From Sphingopyxis sp. (GTDB lineage Bacteria; Pseudomonadota; Alphaproteobacteria; Sphingomonadales; Sphingomonadaceae): DNA of 45,482 bases. The DNA is taken from positions 1 to 45,482 of the forward strand of contig NZ_JAOZVW010000071.1 of assembly GCF_025869345.1 (NCBI RefSeq), given 5' to 3'. The position numbers and the translations under genes were made by a program. Below, piece after piece: positions 9,229 to 17,517 of this stretch (the stretch's first letter is position 1; the number at the start of each line of letters is the position of its first letter). The notes beneath the pieces were generated by a model that searched no databases, was not told the DNA's origin, and saw nothing but the letters and a program-made list of their open reading frames with translations.

Positions 9229-10442
9229 GCCACCAGCCTGACCTCGAGCCGCTTGAAGCCGTTGATGAAGTTCGACCGCACGCGGCGCGGCTCTTCCACG
9301 ACCTCGAAGCGCCGAACATGCCGCGCCATCCAGGCAAAGGCGAGTCGCAATTGCATCTCGGCCAGCCGCGATCCGACGCAGACATGCACCCCCGCGCCGA
9401 AAGCGAGATGCTGGCGGATCAGGCGCGTCACGTCGAAGCGATCAGGGTCGGCGAAGATCGCCGGATCGCGGTTGCCGGCGGGGTAGAAGACGACGACCTT
9501 GTCGCCCTTGCGGATCGCCTGTCCGCCGAGTTCGGTGTCGCGCGTCGCGGTGCGGCGCATGTGGATGACGGGGCTGGCATAGCGGACCATTTCCTTGACC
9601 GCATTCGGGAGCAGGCCGGGATCGGCGCGGATCGCATCCCACTGGTCGGGGTTGGCCGCGAAGGCGATCAGGCTGTGGTTGATCGAATTGCGCGTCGTCT
9701 CGTTGCCGCCGACGAGCGCGAGGATCAGATTGCCGATGAAATCGCCCAGCGGCACCGGCTCCCCGTGGATTTCGGTGTTCGCGAGCAGCGAGGCGATGTC
9801 GGGACCGGGCCGCGCGCGGCGTTCGTCGAACAGCGCGGCGGCAAAGCCCATGAATTCCTGCATGATCGCCGCCATCGCTTCGGGCGACTGGCGGAAATCG
9901 GGATCGTCCTCGCCGACGAAGGCATCGGTCCAGCGGTGGAGATCGTGCCACATTTCGGCCGGAACGCCGAGCAGTTCGGCGAGCGTCAGCAGCGGCAGCG
10001 GGACGGTGAGCAGCGGCAGGATGTCGACCGTCTCGTTCAAGGGCACGTCGGCGAACAGCCGCTCGACCCGCTCGGCGATCCGTGCCTCGATCCCCTCCAG
10101 CCGCGCGGGCGACAGCGCAGGCATGACGAAGCGGCGATATTGCGTGTGCGTCGGCGGGTCGCGCGAGATGAACGGGATACCGATCGCCGCTTCGCCCGCC
10201 CCGGTCAGCCCGACCTCATTCTCGTTGAAGATGCGGTGCCCGCCATTTTCATGCGCCGAGGAGAAAAGATCGGCCTGCCGCGACACCGCGACGATGTCGT
10301 CGAACCCCAACACCGCCCAGAAGCCCGCGCCGTCCGCCTCGGGGTTCCAATGGACCGAGCCCGCGGCGCGCAGCGCCGCAAGTTCGGCATAGGGCATGGC
10401 GCCGACGTAGAGATCGGGGTCCTTGAGGTCGACCGCCGCCAT
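9225..10442 (-). CDS. Cytochrome P450 monooxygenase
   Basis: Soluble bacterial P450 of 405 residues, inserting one oxygen atom into a hydrophobic substrate. The I-helix oxygen-activation motif is LVGGNETTRNS, the K-helix ExxR is found in KEMVRYASP, and the heme-thiolate loop FGAGVHVCVG carries Cys355. The closing SNFINGFKRLEVRL is like that of CYP108/CYP111/CYP125-type terpene and sterol hydroxylases, but the family cannot be fixed by eye. It starts 2 bp after the receptor stop and overlaps the AraC gene. No ferredoxin or ferredoxin reductase is encoded anywhere in the window, so its redox partners must be elsewhere. Confidence 0.95.
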   Translation of the reverse strand: MAAVDLKDPDLYVGAMPYAELAALRAAGSVHWNPEADGAGFWAVLGFDDIVAVSRQADLFSSAHENGGHRIFNENEVGLTGAGEAAIGIPFISRDPPTHTQYRRFVMPALSPARLEGIEARIAERVERLFADVPLNETVDILPLLTVPLPLLTLAELLGVPAEMWHDLHRWTDAFVGEDDPDFRQSPEAMAAIMQEFMGFAAALFDERRARPGPDIASLLANTEIHGEPVPLGDFIGNLILALVGGNETTRNSINHSLIAFAANPDQWDAIRADPGLLPNAVKEMVRYASPVIHMRRTATRDTELGGQAIRKGDKVVVFYPAGNRDPAIFADPDRFDVTRLIRQHLAFGAGVHVCVGSRLAEMQLRLAFAWMARHVRRFEVVEEPRRVRSNFINGFKRLEVRLVA

Positions 10443-10444
10443 GG

Positions 10445-12670
10445 TCAGAAACCGTAGCGCAGGCTGACGCCATAGGTGCGCGGCGCGGCGGGGACGAGGA
10501 AATTGAACGGAAAACCCGCACCGCGCAGGTCGAGCCCATAGCCATAGGTCTTGCGATCGAAGAGGTTGTTGGCGAACAGCCGGACGGTCAGCGCGTCGTT
10601 AGACCAGCTCAGCGAGGCGTTGACCTTGGCGTTCGCGCCCTGCTGCAACTCGCTGTTCACCTGCGGCGTGCCGGGCGCGTCGACCGCGTTGAAGGGCGAG
10701 AAATATTGGCGGCTCGAATAGGCCATGTTCGGCGCGAAGGTCAGCGTGCCACCCGCGATATCGACCATGTCCCACTCGAAACCGAGCTGCGCGGTGAGCT
10801 TGGGCGCGAAGGGGAGCGAATTGCCCGACAGGTCGGCGCCTTGCAGCGTCAGCTCCTTATATTTGGAATGCAGCCAGCCGAGCGACGCATCGATGCGGAA
10901 GCCGGCGGCGGGACGCAGCGTCGTTTCGACCTCGAGGCCATAGACCTCCGACGCCGGGGCGTTGACGAGGAAGGAAACGGGACCTGCTCGCGTGTCCTGC
11001 AACTGCTGGTTCGCATAGTCGTAATAGAAAGCGGAGGCGGCATAGGTCAGCAGCCGCCCGCCCGCGCGGCCCTTGATCCCGACTTCATAGGCGTTGACCC
11101 GCTCGGGCTCGATGTAGGAAATTCCGCTCGACGAGGTGTAGCCGCCGCCGTTGACCGCCCCGGCGCGATAGCCGCGGTTATAGCTGGCGTAGAGCAGCAT
11201 CCCGCTGTCGAAAGTATAGCTCAGGGCCACGCGCCCGGTCAGCGCGTGATTGGTGTCGGCGAGCGCGAAGCGCGCATCGGGATCATAGGGACAGGTGCCC
11301 GCGACGCCCGCGCACGGCACCGTCGTCGCGATCGGCGTGTCGGGATCGTCGACCCCGCCGACGAACAGATAGGCGAAGGCGTCGTCGTAGCGCGACTTGT
11401 CGGTGGTATAGCGCGCGCCCAGGGTCAGCACGAGCCGCTCGGCAAGGTCGATGTCGGCCTGGCCGAACACCGCATAGCTTTTGCGCACCTGCCGGTAATG
11501 CTGGAAGAAGCCGCCCGCCGGGGGCAGCGGCAGGTTGAACCGATTGTCGGTGATGTTACGGTCCCAACCATAGAAGAGTCCACCGACGAAGGTGATGCCG
11601 TCGCCATCGTAATTGGCGCGCAATTCCTGGCTGAACTGGCGGTAACGCGACCGCCAGTTGATATCGAGCAGGTCGAGCGGCGAGCCGTCGGCCGCCTGCT
11701 GCAAATCCTGCTTGCCGCCGTCGTAGCTGGTGATCGAGGTCAGGCTGAGCCGGTCGTTCAGTTCGAGCGCGATATTGGCCGAAAAGCCCCAGGCGTCGGT
11801 ACGGTTCTCGCCAATGCGATTCTCGTCGGTTTCGAAGAAGCCGAGCCCGGTGCGGAAGGCGCCGAGGCCGTGGACCGCCGCCTGCGTCCCGCGATCGCGC
11901 CCGCCATAGGCGCGCAGCACGACGTCGAGCGTCTCGGTCGGCTTGATCCGCAGCGACGCGCGCCCTTGCAGCGTGTCGACCGACGCCGCATCGCGCCCGC
12001 CGGGGAAGATGTTTTTGATCTGCCCGTCGCCCTTGGCATAATTCACCGCGAGACGAAGCCCCGCGACATCCTCTGCGAGCGTCGCCTCGGCGGCGCCTTG
12101 CGCGGTGATCGTGTCGAAATTGGCGTAACCGATCTGGACGTAGCCGTTCGTGCCCGACAGGCCCGGCTTCTTCGTGATGAAGTTGATCGCGCCGCCGGTG
12201 GTGTTGCGCCCAAACAGTGTCCCTTGCGGCCCGCGCAGCACCTCGATGCGGTCGAGGTCGAACAGCCCCATGCCATGGCTGGTGCGCGGCGCCAGATAGA
12301 CGTCGTCGAGATAGACCCCTACGGGCGACGCCTGATTGCTGTTATATTCGTTCGCGACCCCGATGCCGCGCAGCGAGAAGTTCGGCTGCGTATCGCCATA
12401 AGGGCTGTTGATCTGAAGATTGGGAACCGCGTCGCCGAGCTGCGCCGAATTGGTGATGCCGCGTTCGGCGAGCGTGTCGCCGCCGAGCGCGGTGACCGCG
12501 AGCGGCACGTCGAGCAGCGACTGTTCGCGGCGCTGCGCGGTGACGACGATGTCGCCGTCGGCGGCGTCGGTCCCGGCGGGCGCGCCGCCCGTCTCCTGCG
12601 CCAGCGCGGCGGTCGATGTCGAAATTGCGAGCGCGGCGAGAAGCGCGCGCGAAAAGGCCATGCTTGCCAT
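10445..12670 (-). CDS. TonB-dependent outer-membrane receptor
   Basis: 741 residues; takes up a bulky or hydrophobic substrate across the outer membrane using TonB energy. A signal peptide (about 1-25, ending in ALAQE) precedes the IVVTAQRRE segment common in sphingomonad receptors, the plug (about 45-165: SLRGIGV, LRGPQGTLFGRNTTGGAINFI) and a 22-strand barrel that ends in YGVSLRYGF with the terminal Phe needed for assembly. I chose ATG 12670 because GGGAGAG lies 6-7 bases upstream; the frame begins slightly earlier without such a site. It heads the operon with P450, AraC and the two dehydrogenases, so it most likely imports the P450 substrate rather than a siderophore (inference). Confidence 0.94.
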   Translation of the reverse strand: MASMAFSRALLAALAISTSTAALAQETGGAPAGTDAADGDIVVTAQRREQSLLDVPLAVTALGGDTLAERGITNSAQLGDAVPNLQINSPYGDTQPNFSLRGIGVANEYNSNQASPVGVYLDDVYLAPRTSHGMGLFDLDRIEVLRGPQGTLFGRNTTGGAINFITKKPGLSGTNGYVQIGYANFDTITAQGAAEATLAEDVAGLRLAVNYAKGDGQIKNIFPGGRDAASVDTLQGRASLRIKPTETLDVVLRAYGGRDRGTQAAVHGLGAFRTGLGFFETDENRIGENRTDAWGFSANIALELNDRLSLTSITSYDGGKQDLQQAADGSPLDLLDINWRSRYRQFSQELRANYDGDGITFVGGLFYGWDRNITDNRFNLPLPPAGGFFQHYRQVRKSYAVFGQADIDLAERLVLTLGARYTTDKSRYDDAFAYLFVGGVDDPDTPIATTVPCAGVAGTCPYDPDARFALADTNHALTGRVALSYTFDSGMLLYASYNRGYRAGAVNGGGYTSSSGISYIEPERVNAYEVGIKGRAGGRLLTYAASAFYYDYANQQLQDTRAGPVSFLVNAPASEVYGLEVETTLRPAAGFRIDASLGWLHSKYKELTLQGADLSGNSLPFAPKLTAQLGFEWDMVDIAGGTLTFAPNMAYSSRQYFSPFNAVDAPGTPQVNSELQQGANAKVNASLSWSNDALTVRLFANNLFDRKTYGYGLDLRGAGFPFNFLVPAAPRTYGVSLRYGF

Positions 12671-12762
12671 ATCATCTCTCCCGATCGAGGCCTCTGCGAA
12701 CCTCATGGGAAAGAATTAGATCGGCGCCCCCCGCGTGGCTTTAGCCTCGCTTGCAACGAGAT

Positions 12763-12769
12763 TTGACAT
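12763..12769. promoter_or_regulatory. Isolated TTGACAT half-site upstream of the receptor-P450 operon
   Basis: One copy of the half-site TTGACAT seen in the palindromes at 15578, 21813 and 22044 lies in the 136-bp gap between the receptor and the AsnC gene. No second arm follows. It may be chance; noted because the same regulator could reach this operon. Confidence 0.2.
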
Positions 12770-12806
12770 TTCTTGCGCGCCGGGCGACCGGCCTGTCACC
12801 TCCCAA

Positions 12807-13295
12807 TCAGGGGACGATGACGCCCGTTTCGGCCTTCACGCGGTCGAGGGCGATCAGCGAGCGGAAGCTTTCGATAGCGGGATTTTCGACGAACAGGCGC
12901 CGCGTCAGCGCCTCATAGGCGGGCATGTCGATCGTGACGATCACCAGCGCAAAGCTGATCCCGCCGGTGACATAATAGCATTGCTGGATTTCGGGCGTGG
13001 CCCGGAACAGCGCCTTCGCGGCCTCGACCGTCGCCACATGTTCGTCGATCAGCCGCACCTCGACGATCGAGGTGATCGTCAGCGCCGCTGCCGCAGGATC
13101 GATCAGCGCGACATTCGCCCGGATGATCCCCGCCGCCTCCATCGCCGCGATCCGCCGCTGCACCGCCGCCGCGGAGAGGTTGACCGCTTCGCCGATCGCG
13201 CGCTGCGGCATCTTGTTGTCGCGCTGGACGAGGCGAAGGATCGCCTTGTCGAACGAATCGAGCGCGCGCGCGGAACGGTTGGCGGGACGGGACAT
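12807..13295 (-). CDS. Lrp/AsnC-family transcriptional regulator
   Basis: 162-residue DNA-binding protein of the feast/famine family. The N-terminal winged helix is at about 14-60 (LDSFDKAILRLVQRDNKM, QRAIGEAVNLSAAAVQRRI), followed by the RAM/ACT ligand-binding domain with the YYVTGGISFALVI strand, where such proteins bind an amino acid and oligomerise. It points away from the EamA exporter gene across a 98-bp gap; divergent AsnC-exporter pairs usually mean that the regulator controls amino-acid export. No strong ribosome site is visible before ATG 13295. Confidence 0.92.
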   Translation of the reverse strand: MSRPANRSARALDSFDKAILRLVQRDNKMPQRAIGEAVNLSAAAVQRRIAAMEAAGIIRANVALIDPAAAALTITSIVEVRLIDEHVATVEAAKALFRATPEIQQCYYVTGGISFALVIVTIDMPAYEALTRRLFVENPAIESFRSLIALDRVKAETGVIVP

Positions 13296-13393
13296 GGACG
13301 CACTTTTGTTGCATTTGCCGGTGCGATCAAGAGCGCTTCGCTCGCTGCGGCGATGCTATCACCGCGCCGTTGGGCAGCAAGGGAATCGGGACC

Positions 13394-14359
13394 ATGGCGC
13401 AAGGCGGAAAGGCAACCCTCGCCGGGGTGGCATATGGCATGGGAGCCGGCGCGCTCTGGGGTCTCGTCTTCCTGGCGCCGCAACTCGCCGCGGCCTTCGG
13501 GCCGCTGCAACTGACGATCGGGCGCTATCTCGCCTATGGTCTGTTGTCGCTCGTCCTGATCGCGCCGCGCCGCCGGATGCTCGCATCGCATCTCGCTCGG
13601 CGCGACGGACGCGAACTCGCCCTGCTCGCGCTGCTCGGCAACACGCTTTACTATGTGCTCTTGTCGGCGGCGGTGCAGGCGGGCGGCATCGCGATGACCT
13701 CGCTCGTCATCGGCTTCCTGCCGGTCGCGGTGACAATCATCGGCCGACGCGACGCCGATGCCGTGCCGCTCCGACGGCTGCTTCCCTCCCTCCTCCTCTG
13801 CGGCGCCGGCGCGATCTGCGTCGGATGGCAGGCGTTCGCGCTGCTCGGCAGCGCATCGATCGAGCCGTTGATCGGCCTTGTCTGCGCGATCGGCGCGCTC
13901 GCCTCATGGACCGCCTATGCGGTCCGCAACAGCCGCGCCCTCGCCCGCCTCGACGCGATTTCCGCCCACGACTGGAGTCTGCTCATCGGGATCGCCACCG
14001 GCGCCCAATGCCTGCTGCTGCTTCCGCTCGCGCTCTTCCTCGAAAATTGGGGTCATGGTGCCCCCGACTGGCTGCTGTTCACGGGCGTGTCGGTCGGCGT
14101 CGCTCTGCTGGCGTCGATCGCCGGCAACGCGCTCTGGAACCGGATGAGCCGATTGCTGCCGCTGGCGCTCACCGGCCAGATGATCCTGTTCGAGACGTTG
14201 TTCGCGCTCCTCTATGCCTTCTGGTGGGAACAGCGCGGACCGACCGCGCTCGAAGCGGCGGCGTTCGGCTTCGTCGTCGCGAGCGTTCTCGCCTGTGTTG
14301 CGGCGCACAGCGGGGCTGGCGCACGGCGGGCGAAGCTGGCAATGGAGGCGCCTGAGTAA
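13394..14359 (+). CDS. EamA-family (drug/metabolite transporter) exporter
   Basis: Inner-membrane protein of 321 residues with about ten hydrophobic helices in two five-helix EamA halves, e.g. GVAYGMGAGALWGLVFLAPQ at the start and LTGQMILFETLFALLYAFWW near the end. Members export amino acids, metabolites or drugs. The frame could open with TTG at 13370, but ATG 13394 follows AGGGAATCGGGA and matches where the hydrophobic region begins. Its divergent AsnC neighbour suggests export of an amino acid or analogue. The basic C-terminal tail (ARRAKLAMEAPE) is cytoplasmic. Confidence 0.88.
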   Translation: MAQGGKATLAGVAYGMGAGALWGLVFLAPQLAAAFGPLQLTIGRYLAYGLLSLVLIAPRRRMLASHLARRDGRELALLALLGNTLYYVLLSAAVQAGGIAMTSLVIGFLPVAVTIIGRRDADAVPLRRLLPSLLLCGAGAICVGWQAFALLGSASIEPLIGLVCAIGALASWTAYAVRNSRALARLDAISAHDWSLLIGIATGAQCLLLLPLALFLENWGHGAPDWLLFTGVSVGVALLASIAGNALWNRMSRLLPLALTGQMILFETLFALLYAFWWEQRGPTALEAAAFGFVVASVLACVAAHSGAGARRAKLAMEAPE

Positions 14360-14382
14360 TTAGCTTACTAAGGAGTTTCCGC

Positions 14383-14814
14383 ATGACGCACAGCCGCCCG
14401 ATCGCCACCATCTCCGCCGCCGCCGCACGCGAATTGACCGACGCGGCCGCCGCGGCCGCCGCCGAAATCGGCGTGCCGATGTGCATCGCGGTCACCTGCG
14501 CCGCGGGCAATCTCATTTATTTCCAGCGCATGGACGGCGCGCCGCTGCTCAGCACCGACATCGCGATCAACAAGGCCTATACCGCCGCCGGATTCGGCAT
14601 GGCGACGCACGCGTGGCACGAGTTCATCAAGAACGACCCGCCGCTTCTCCACGGCATCGTCCACACCGACCGCCTCGTCACCTTCGGCGGCGGCTATCCG
14701 GTCAAAGAGGAAGGCGCAGTGATCGGCGGCTTCGGCATCAGCGGCGGCCATTATCATCAGGACATGGAGGTCGCGACGAAAGCGCTCGCCGCGGTCGGCC
14801 TCGCCGCCGAATAA
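14383..14814 (+). CDS. GlcG/HbpS-family heme-binding-like protein
   Basis: 143-residue protein of the GlcG/HbpS (DUF336) family: alanine-rich first helix at 10-28, the strand IAVTCAAGNLIYFQRMDGA, then the family signature STDIAINKAYTAAGF, and the glycine-rich FGGGYPVKEEGAVIGGFGISGG. Members bind heme or corrinoids, or sit beside oxidoreductases as small accessory subunits; the true role is mostly unproven. AAGGAG precedes ATG by 7 bases. It starts 24 bp after the exporter gene and may share its transcript. It converges on the TPR-like gene. Confidence 0.88.
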   Translation: MTHSRPIATISAAAARELTDAAAAAAAEIGVPMCIAVTCAAGNLIYFQRMDGAPLLSTDIAINKAYTAAGFGMATHAWHEFIKNDPPLLHGIVHTDRLVTFGGGYPVKEEGAVIGGFGISGGHYHQDMEVATKALAAVGLAAE

Positions 14815-14843
14815 CGCCGCAACCTCCTTGCTTTGCCGCCGCG

Positions 14844-15527
14844 TCAGGATATCCGGCCGAACGGCAATAGTTGCTCGGCGAGGCGGGAGGCCCCCTTGTT
14901 GTCGCCAGCACGGATCAGCGCGACGACGCGCTTCGCGGCCGCCTGTGTGATCCGGTCGACTTCGGCCGGCGCCGGCGCGCGCACCGCCTTGTCGAGCAGC
15001 AGCTTTGCCGCCGACGCGTCCTTCGCGTCGAGCGCGATGCGCGCCAGCCCGGCATAAGCGGGAAAGAAGGCGCGGTTGCCGCCAAGGCTCACCGCCTTGT
15101 TCAGCGCCGCCAGCCCCTTGCTCTTGCTGGCACCGAGCGCCGAGCCGCCGACGAACCCGCCGACCTCGTTGATCACGGTCAGATGCCATCCGCCGAGCGC
15201 GATCTGCGCCTCGGGATCGCTCGGATGGCGGTTCGCGAAAGTCGTCAGCAAATCGCGCCCGCGCCGGGCATCGCCCAGCGACCGCGTCAGCTTGCCGCGA
15301 TAGCCATAGGCGATTCCCTGCTGAAGCTGGGCGTCGCGATTCCCGGGCTCTTTCGCCAGCGTGGCGTCGAGCGACCGGATCGCCTGGTTCACCAGCGCCA
15401 GCGCCTGCGTCTTGCCGCCGGTCTGAAACGCGGCGGTGACGAGCGTGGCGCGCGGGCTCGCGGCCGAGGCGGCGGGCGCGGCGAGGACGATGGCGGCGGC
15501 GCCCAGAAAGGCGGTCGATTTATGCAT
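14844..15527 (-). CDS. Exported TPR-like protein
   Basis: 227 residues with a clear Sec signal peptide (MHKSTAFLGAAAIVLAAPAA, cleavage after ASA) followed by an all-helical, Ala/Leu-rich chain with tetratricopeptide-like pairs, e.g. ALVNQAIRSLDATLAKEPGN, DPEAQIALGGWHLTVINEVG, KGLAALNKAVSLGG, AYAGLARIALDAKDASAAK. It should be periplasmic. The frame opens earlier, at 15593, but that would bury the signal peptide and read through the operator, so ATG 15527 is preferred. It is divergent from the esterase across a gap containing the TetR-type palindrome at 15578. Small exported TPR proteins near TonB-dependent receptors may help substrate handling, but I cannot give a function. Confidence 0.8.
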   Translation of the reverse strand: MHKSTAFLGAAAIVLAAPAASAASPRATLVTAAFQTGGKTQALALVNQAIRSLDATLAKEPGNRDAQLQQGIAYGYRGKLTRSLGDARRGRDLLTTFANRHPSDPEAQIALGGWHLTVINEVGGFVGGSALGASKSKGLAALNKAVSLGGNRAFFPAYAGLARIALDAKDASAAKLLLDKAVRAPAPAEVDRITQAAAKRVVALIRAGDNKGASRLAEQLLPFGRIS

Positions 15528-15577
15528 GTGTCGAAAACTCCCGTCGGTTGCCCTGTTCGAGATTCGATTGCCCAAAT

Positions 15578-15593
15578 TTGACATTGATGTCAA
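15578..15593. promoter_or_regulatory. Palindromic operator TTGACATTGATGTCAA (site 1)
   Basis: Perfect 7-bp arms, TTGACAT and ATGTCAA, separated by TG, between the divergent TPR-like and esterase genes. On the minus strand the arm also reads as a good -35 box (TTGACA) for the TPR-like gene, so bound protein would block RNA polymerase. The same motif recurs at 21813, 22044 and 22072. Likely ligand: the TetR protein encoded at 16810 (inference). Confidence 0.7.
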
Positions 15594-15681
15594 TTATAAA
15601 TAGTGACCACGCCGCCATTCCGTTGAATGGAGCCTAATTTTTGGCGATCTGCTCCGTTCTGATGGGTATGAATATAATTCA

Positions 15682-15688
15682 ATGTCAA
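15682..15688. promoter_or_regulatory. ATGTCAA half-site before the esterase gene
   Basis: A single ATGTCAA arm lies 18 bases before the esterase start, in an AT-rich stretch unlike its surroundings. No matching left arm is present. It could be a secondary binding site of the regulator that recognises 15578-15593. Confidence 0.3.
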
Positions 15689-15705
15689 ATTAATGAGGTG
15701 AGCCT

Positions 15706-16653
15706 ATGGTGAGCGAAGAGGACATCCGGGCGCAGCGACGACGGAACCACCTGCTTCGCTGGGCGCCGCGGCTGAAGGTGACCGGCGGCGCACGGCTGTG
15801 GCTCACGCGGCGGCTTCTGCAAGCGGCAACGACCGGATCGGCGACACGGGTCGGCCGCCGCGGCATCGCCCTGACTCTGGAGCGTCTCCCGACGCCCGAC
15901 CGCACGCCCGTCCGCATCCTCCGGCCCGACGGTCCGCCCAGGGGCGTGCTGATCGATTTCCACGGCGGCGCCTGGGCGGTCGGCCTCGCCGCGATGGACG
16001 ACAAGCTCAACGCCGGTTTTGCGGAAGCATGCGGCCTGCTGGTCTTTTCGGTCGACTATCGGCTCGCGATGCCGCGTTCGATCGCCGCGATCCAGACCGA
16101 ATGCGCCGCGGCGGCGCTGGCGATCGCCGAACGGCCGGACGCCGCGCACTTGCCGATCTTCCTCACCGGCGAGTCCGCCGGCGGCCACCTCGCGCTGTCG
16201 GCCGCGTTGAGGCTCAAAGATCAGCCGGAGTGGCAAAGCCGCTTTCGCGGCATGGTCCTGCATTATGGCGTCTACGACCTCGGCGGCACGCCCAGCGCCA
16301 TGGCCGCGGGCAAGGACAGCCTCGTCCTCCACGGCCCGACGCTCGAGCGCCAGATCGCGCGGCTGTGTCCCGGCCTGACCCGCGAGGAAAGGCGCCGGCC
16401 CGACCTCTCACCGCTTTACGACGACCTGACCGGCTTGCCGCCCGCGCTGATCGTCGTCGGCGACATCGATCCGCTGCGCGACGACAGCGTCCAGCTCGCC
16501 GAGCGCTTGCAAGCCGCAGGGGGCGAGGCCGAGCTGGCGCTGCTGCCCGAGGCGCCGCACGGGATCATCCACTTTCCCGGCGCCTATGCCGCGAAGGTCC
16601 GCGCGCGCGGCCATCGCTGGCTTCGGCAGAGGCTGGCCGCCATCCCCGCCTGA
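15706..16653 (+). CDS. Alpha/beta hydrolase, hormone-sensitive-lipase type esterase
   Basis: 315-residue esterase of the HSL (family IV) group, hydrolysing carboxylic esters. Oxyanion motif HGGAW at 86-90, nucleophile Ser157 in GESAGG, acid Asp255 in GDIDPLRDD and His285 in APHGI make a complete triad. About 50 N-terminal residues form the basic cap helices typical of the family. ATG 15706 follows GAGGTGAG. It precedes the TetR gene on the same strand and shares a regulated gap with the TPR-like gene. Together with the BVMO at 23817 it makes sense as the enzyme that opens the ester or lactone formed there, the same pairing as MymA and LipR in the mycobacterial mymA operon (established example; transfer to this cluster is inference). 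Confidence 0.93.
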   Translation: MVSEEDIRAQRRRNHLLRWAPRLKVTGGARLWLTRRLLQAATTGSATRVGRRGIALTLERLPTPDRTPVRILRPDGPPRGVLIDFHGGAWAVGLAAMDDKLNAGFAEACGLLVFSVDYRLAMPRSIAAIQTECAAAALAIAERPDAAHLPIFLTGESAGGHLALSAALRLKDQPEWQSRFRGMVLHYGVYDLGGTPSAMAAGKDSLVLHGPTLERQIARLCPGLTREERRRPDLSPLYDDLTGLPPALIVVGDIDPLRDDSVQLAERLQAAGGEAELALLPEAPHGIIHFPGAYAAKVRARGHRWLRQRLAAIPA

Positions 16654-16809
16654 TCCTCCCTCTTCCGGTCCGGCGCCGCCTTCGTGCGCGCTGTCATATT
16701 GACGAACGCGCAGCGGCGGTTCAGGAGTCACGGCATTGCGCCGTCGGCGGCCACCCCGCCGCGCCGACGCGCCGCCGTCCCACGCACCGGGGGAATAGAG
16801 GGACCATCA

Positions 16810-17430
16810 TTGACCGAAGTGGCGAAAGTTCCAAAGGAGCCCCGGGTCCGGCGGCGCAAGTGGATGGGCGACAAGGCGCGCGAGGAAGGGCTGATCGCCG
16901 CGCGCAAGCTGCTCCTCGAAGGCGGGCCGGCCGCGGTGACGCTCGCCAATGTCGGCGAAGCGATCGGCATGTCGCACGCCAACGTCCTCTATCATTTCGG
17001 CTCGGCCGCCGATCTGCAGTCGGCGCTGATGGGATCGATGATCCGCGACCTGACCGACGCACTCGACAGCGCGGTCGAGCGTATCAAGACCGATGGCGCG
17101 GCGCCGCGGGTGATCGTCGATCAGGTGTTCGACGCCTTTGGCGAAGGCGGCGCGGGCCAGCTCGCCGCCTGGATCGCCCTGTCGCGCGACTTTTCGCATC
17201 TGGAGCCGGTGCGCGAGGCGGTGAACAGCCTGGTCGTCGCCTTTCGCGACAAGTTCCTCGACGAGGACGCCGACCCGCGCGTTCGGTCGGCGGTGCTGAT
17301 GGTCGCGACGTGCGCGTTTGGGGATGCGGTCATCGGCCCGCACCTGCGCGACATGCTGGGCCAGGACGAGGACGCGATGCGCAGCCTCGCCGCCAAACTG
17401 CTGCCGATGTTCGTGATCGCGCCGCTTTAG
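16810..17430 (+). CDS. TetR-family transcriptional repressor
   Basis: 206-residue TetR-type repressor. The helix-turn-helix is at about 15-60 (AREEGLIAARKLLLEGGPAA, LANVGEAIGMSHANVLYHF), followed by a helical ligand-binding domain with no family-specific motif that I recognise. The frame is open from 16684 (GTG), but I chose TTG 16810: AGAGGGA lies 6 bases before it and the protein then has the usual size, with only 14 residues before helix 1. It follows the esterase by 156 bp. Being the only regulator between 14844 and 25325, it is the best candidate for the shared TTGACAT-nn-ATGTCAA palindromes. An inducer would be the substrate or an intermediate of the pathway. Confidence 0.88.
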   Translation: MTEVAKVPKEPRVRRRKWMGDKAREEGLIAARKLLLEGGPAAVTLANVGEAIGMSHANVLYHFGSAADLQSALMGSMIRDLTDALDSAVERIKTDGAAPRVIVDQVFDAFGEGGAGQLAAWIALSRDFSHLEPVREAVNSLVVAFRDKFLDEDADPRVRSAVLMVATCAFGDAVIGPHLRDMLGQDEDAMRSLAAKLLPMFVIAPL

Positions 17431-17445
17431 CCTCCATCTCCTTCC

Positions 17446-17475
17446 AAAAAAGCGGGGCGGGCCAAGACCCGCCCC
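17446..17475 (-). terminator. Rho-independent terminator of the large receptor gene
   Basis: GGGGCGGG (17454-17461) and CCCGCCCC (17468-17475) form an 8-bp GC stem with a 6-base loop; on the minus strand the stem is followed by GC and six T (17451-17446). It lies about 43 bases past the receptor stop and just beyond the convergent TetR gene. Confidence 0.85.
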
Positions 17476-17517
17476 CCAGTGGACGCTTCCCGGAGTGCGG
17501 GTGGGAGAGCGGTTGGA

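Noticed and set aside
5042..12766. Very long open frames on the plus strand opposite the P450 operon (about 690-765 codons each)
   Set aside because: They are antisense to convincing genes, are rich in Arg/Asp/His repeats with no domain, and arise from GC-biased third positions.
12738..12770. CTCGCTTGCAACGAG as an operator of the receptor-P450 operon
   Set aside because: Only 4-bp arms pair; too weak to separate from chance in GC-rich DNA.
16684..16809. Longer N-terminus for the TetR protein, starting with GTG 16684
   Set aside because: No ribosome site, an Arg/Pro-rich tail with no TetR similarity, and it would cover the promoter region; TTG 16810 has a well-placed AGAGGGA.
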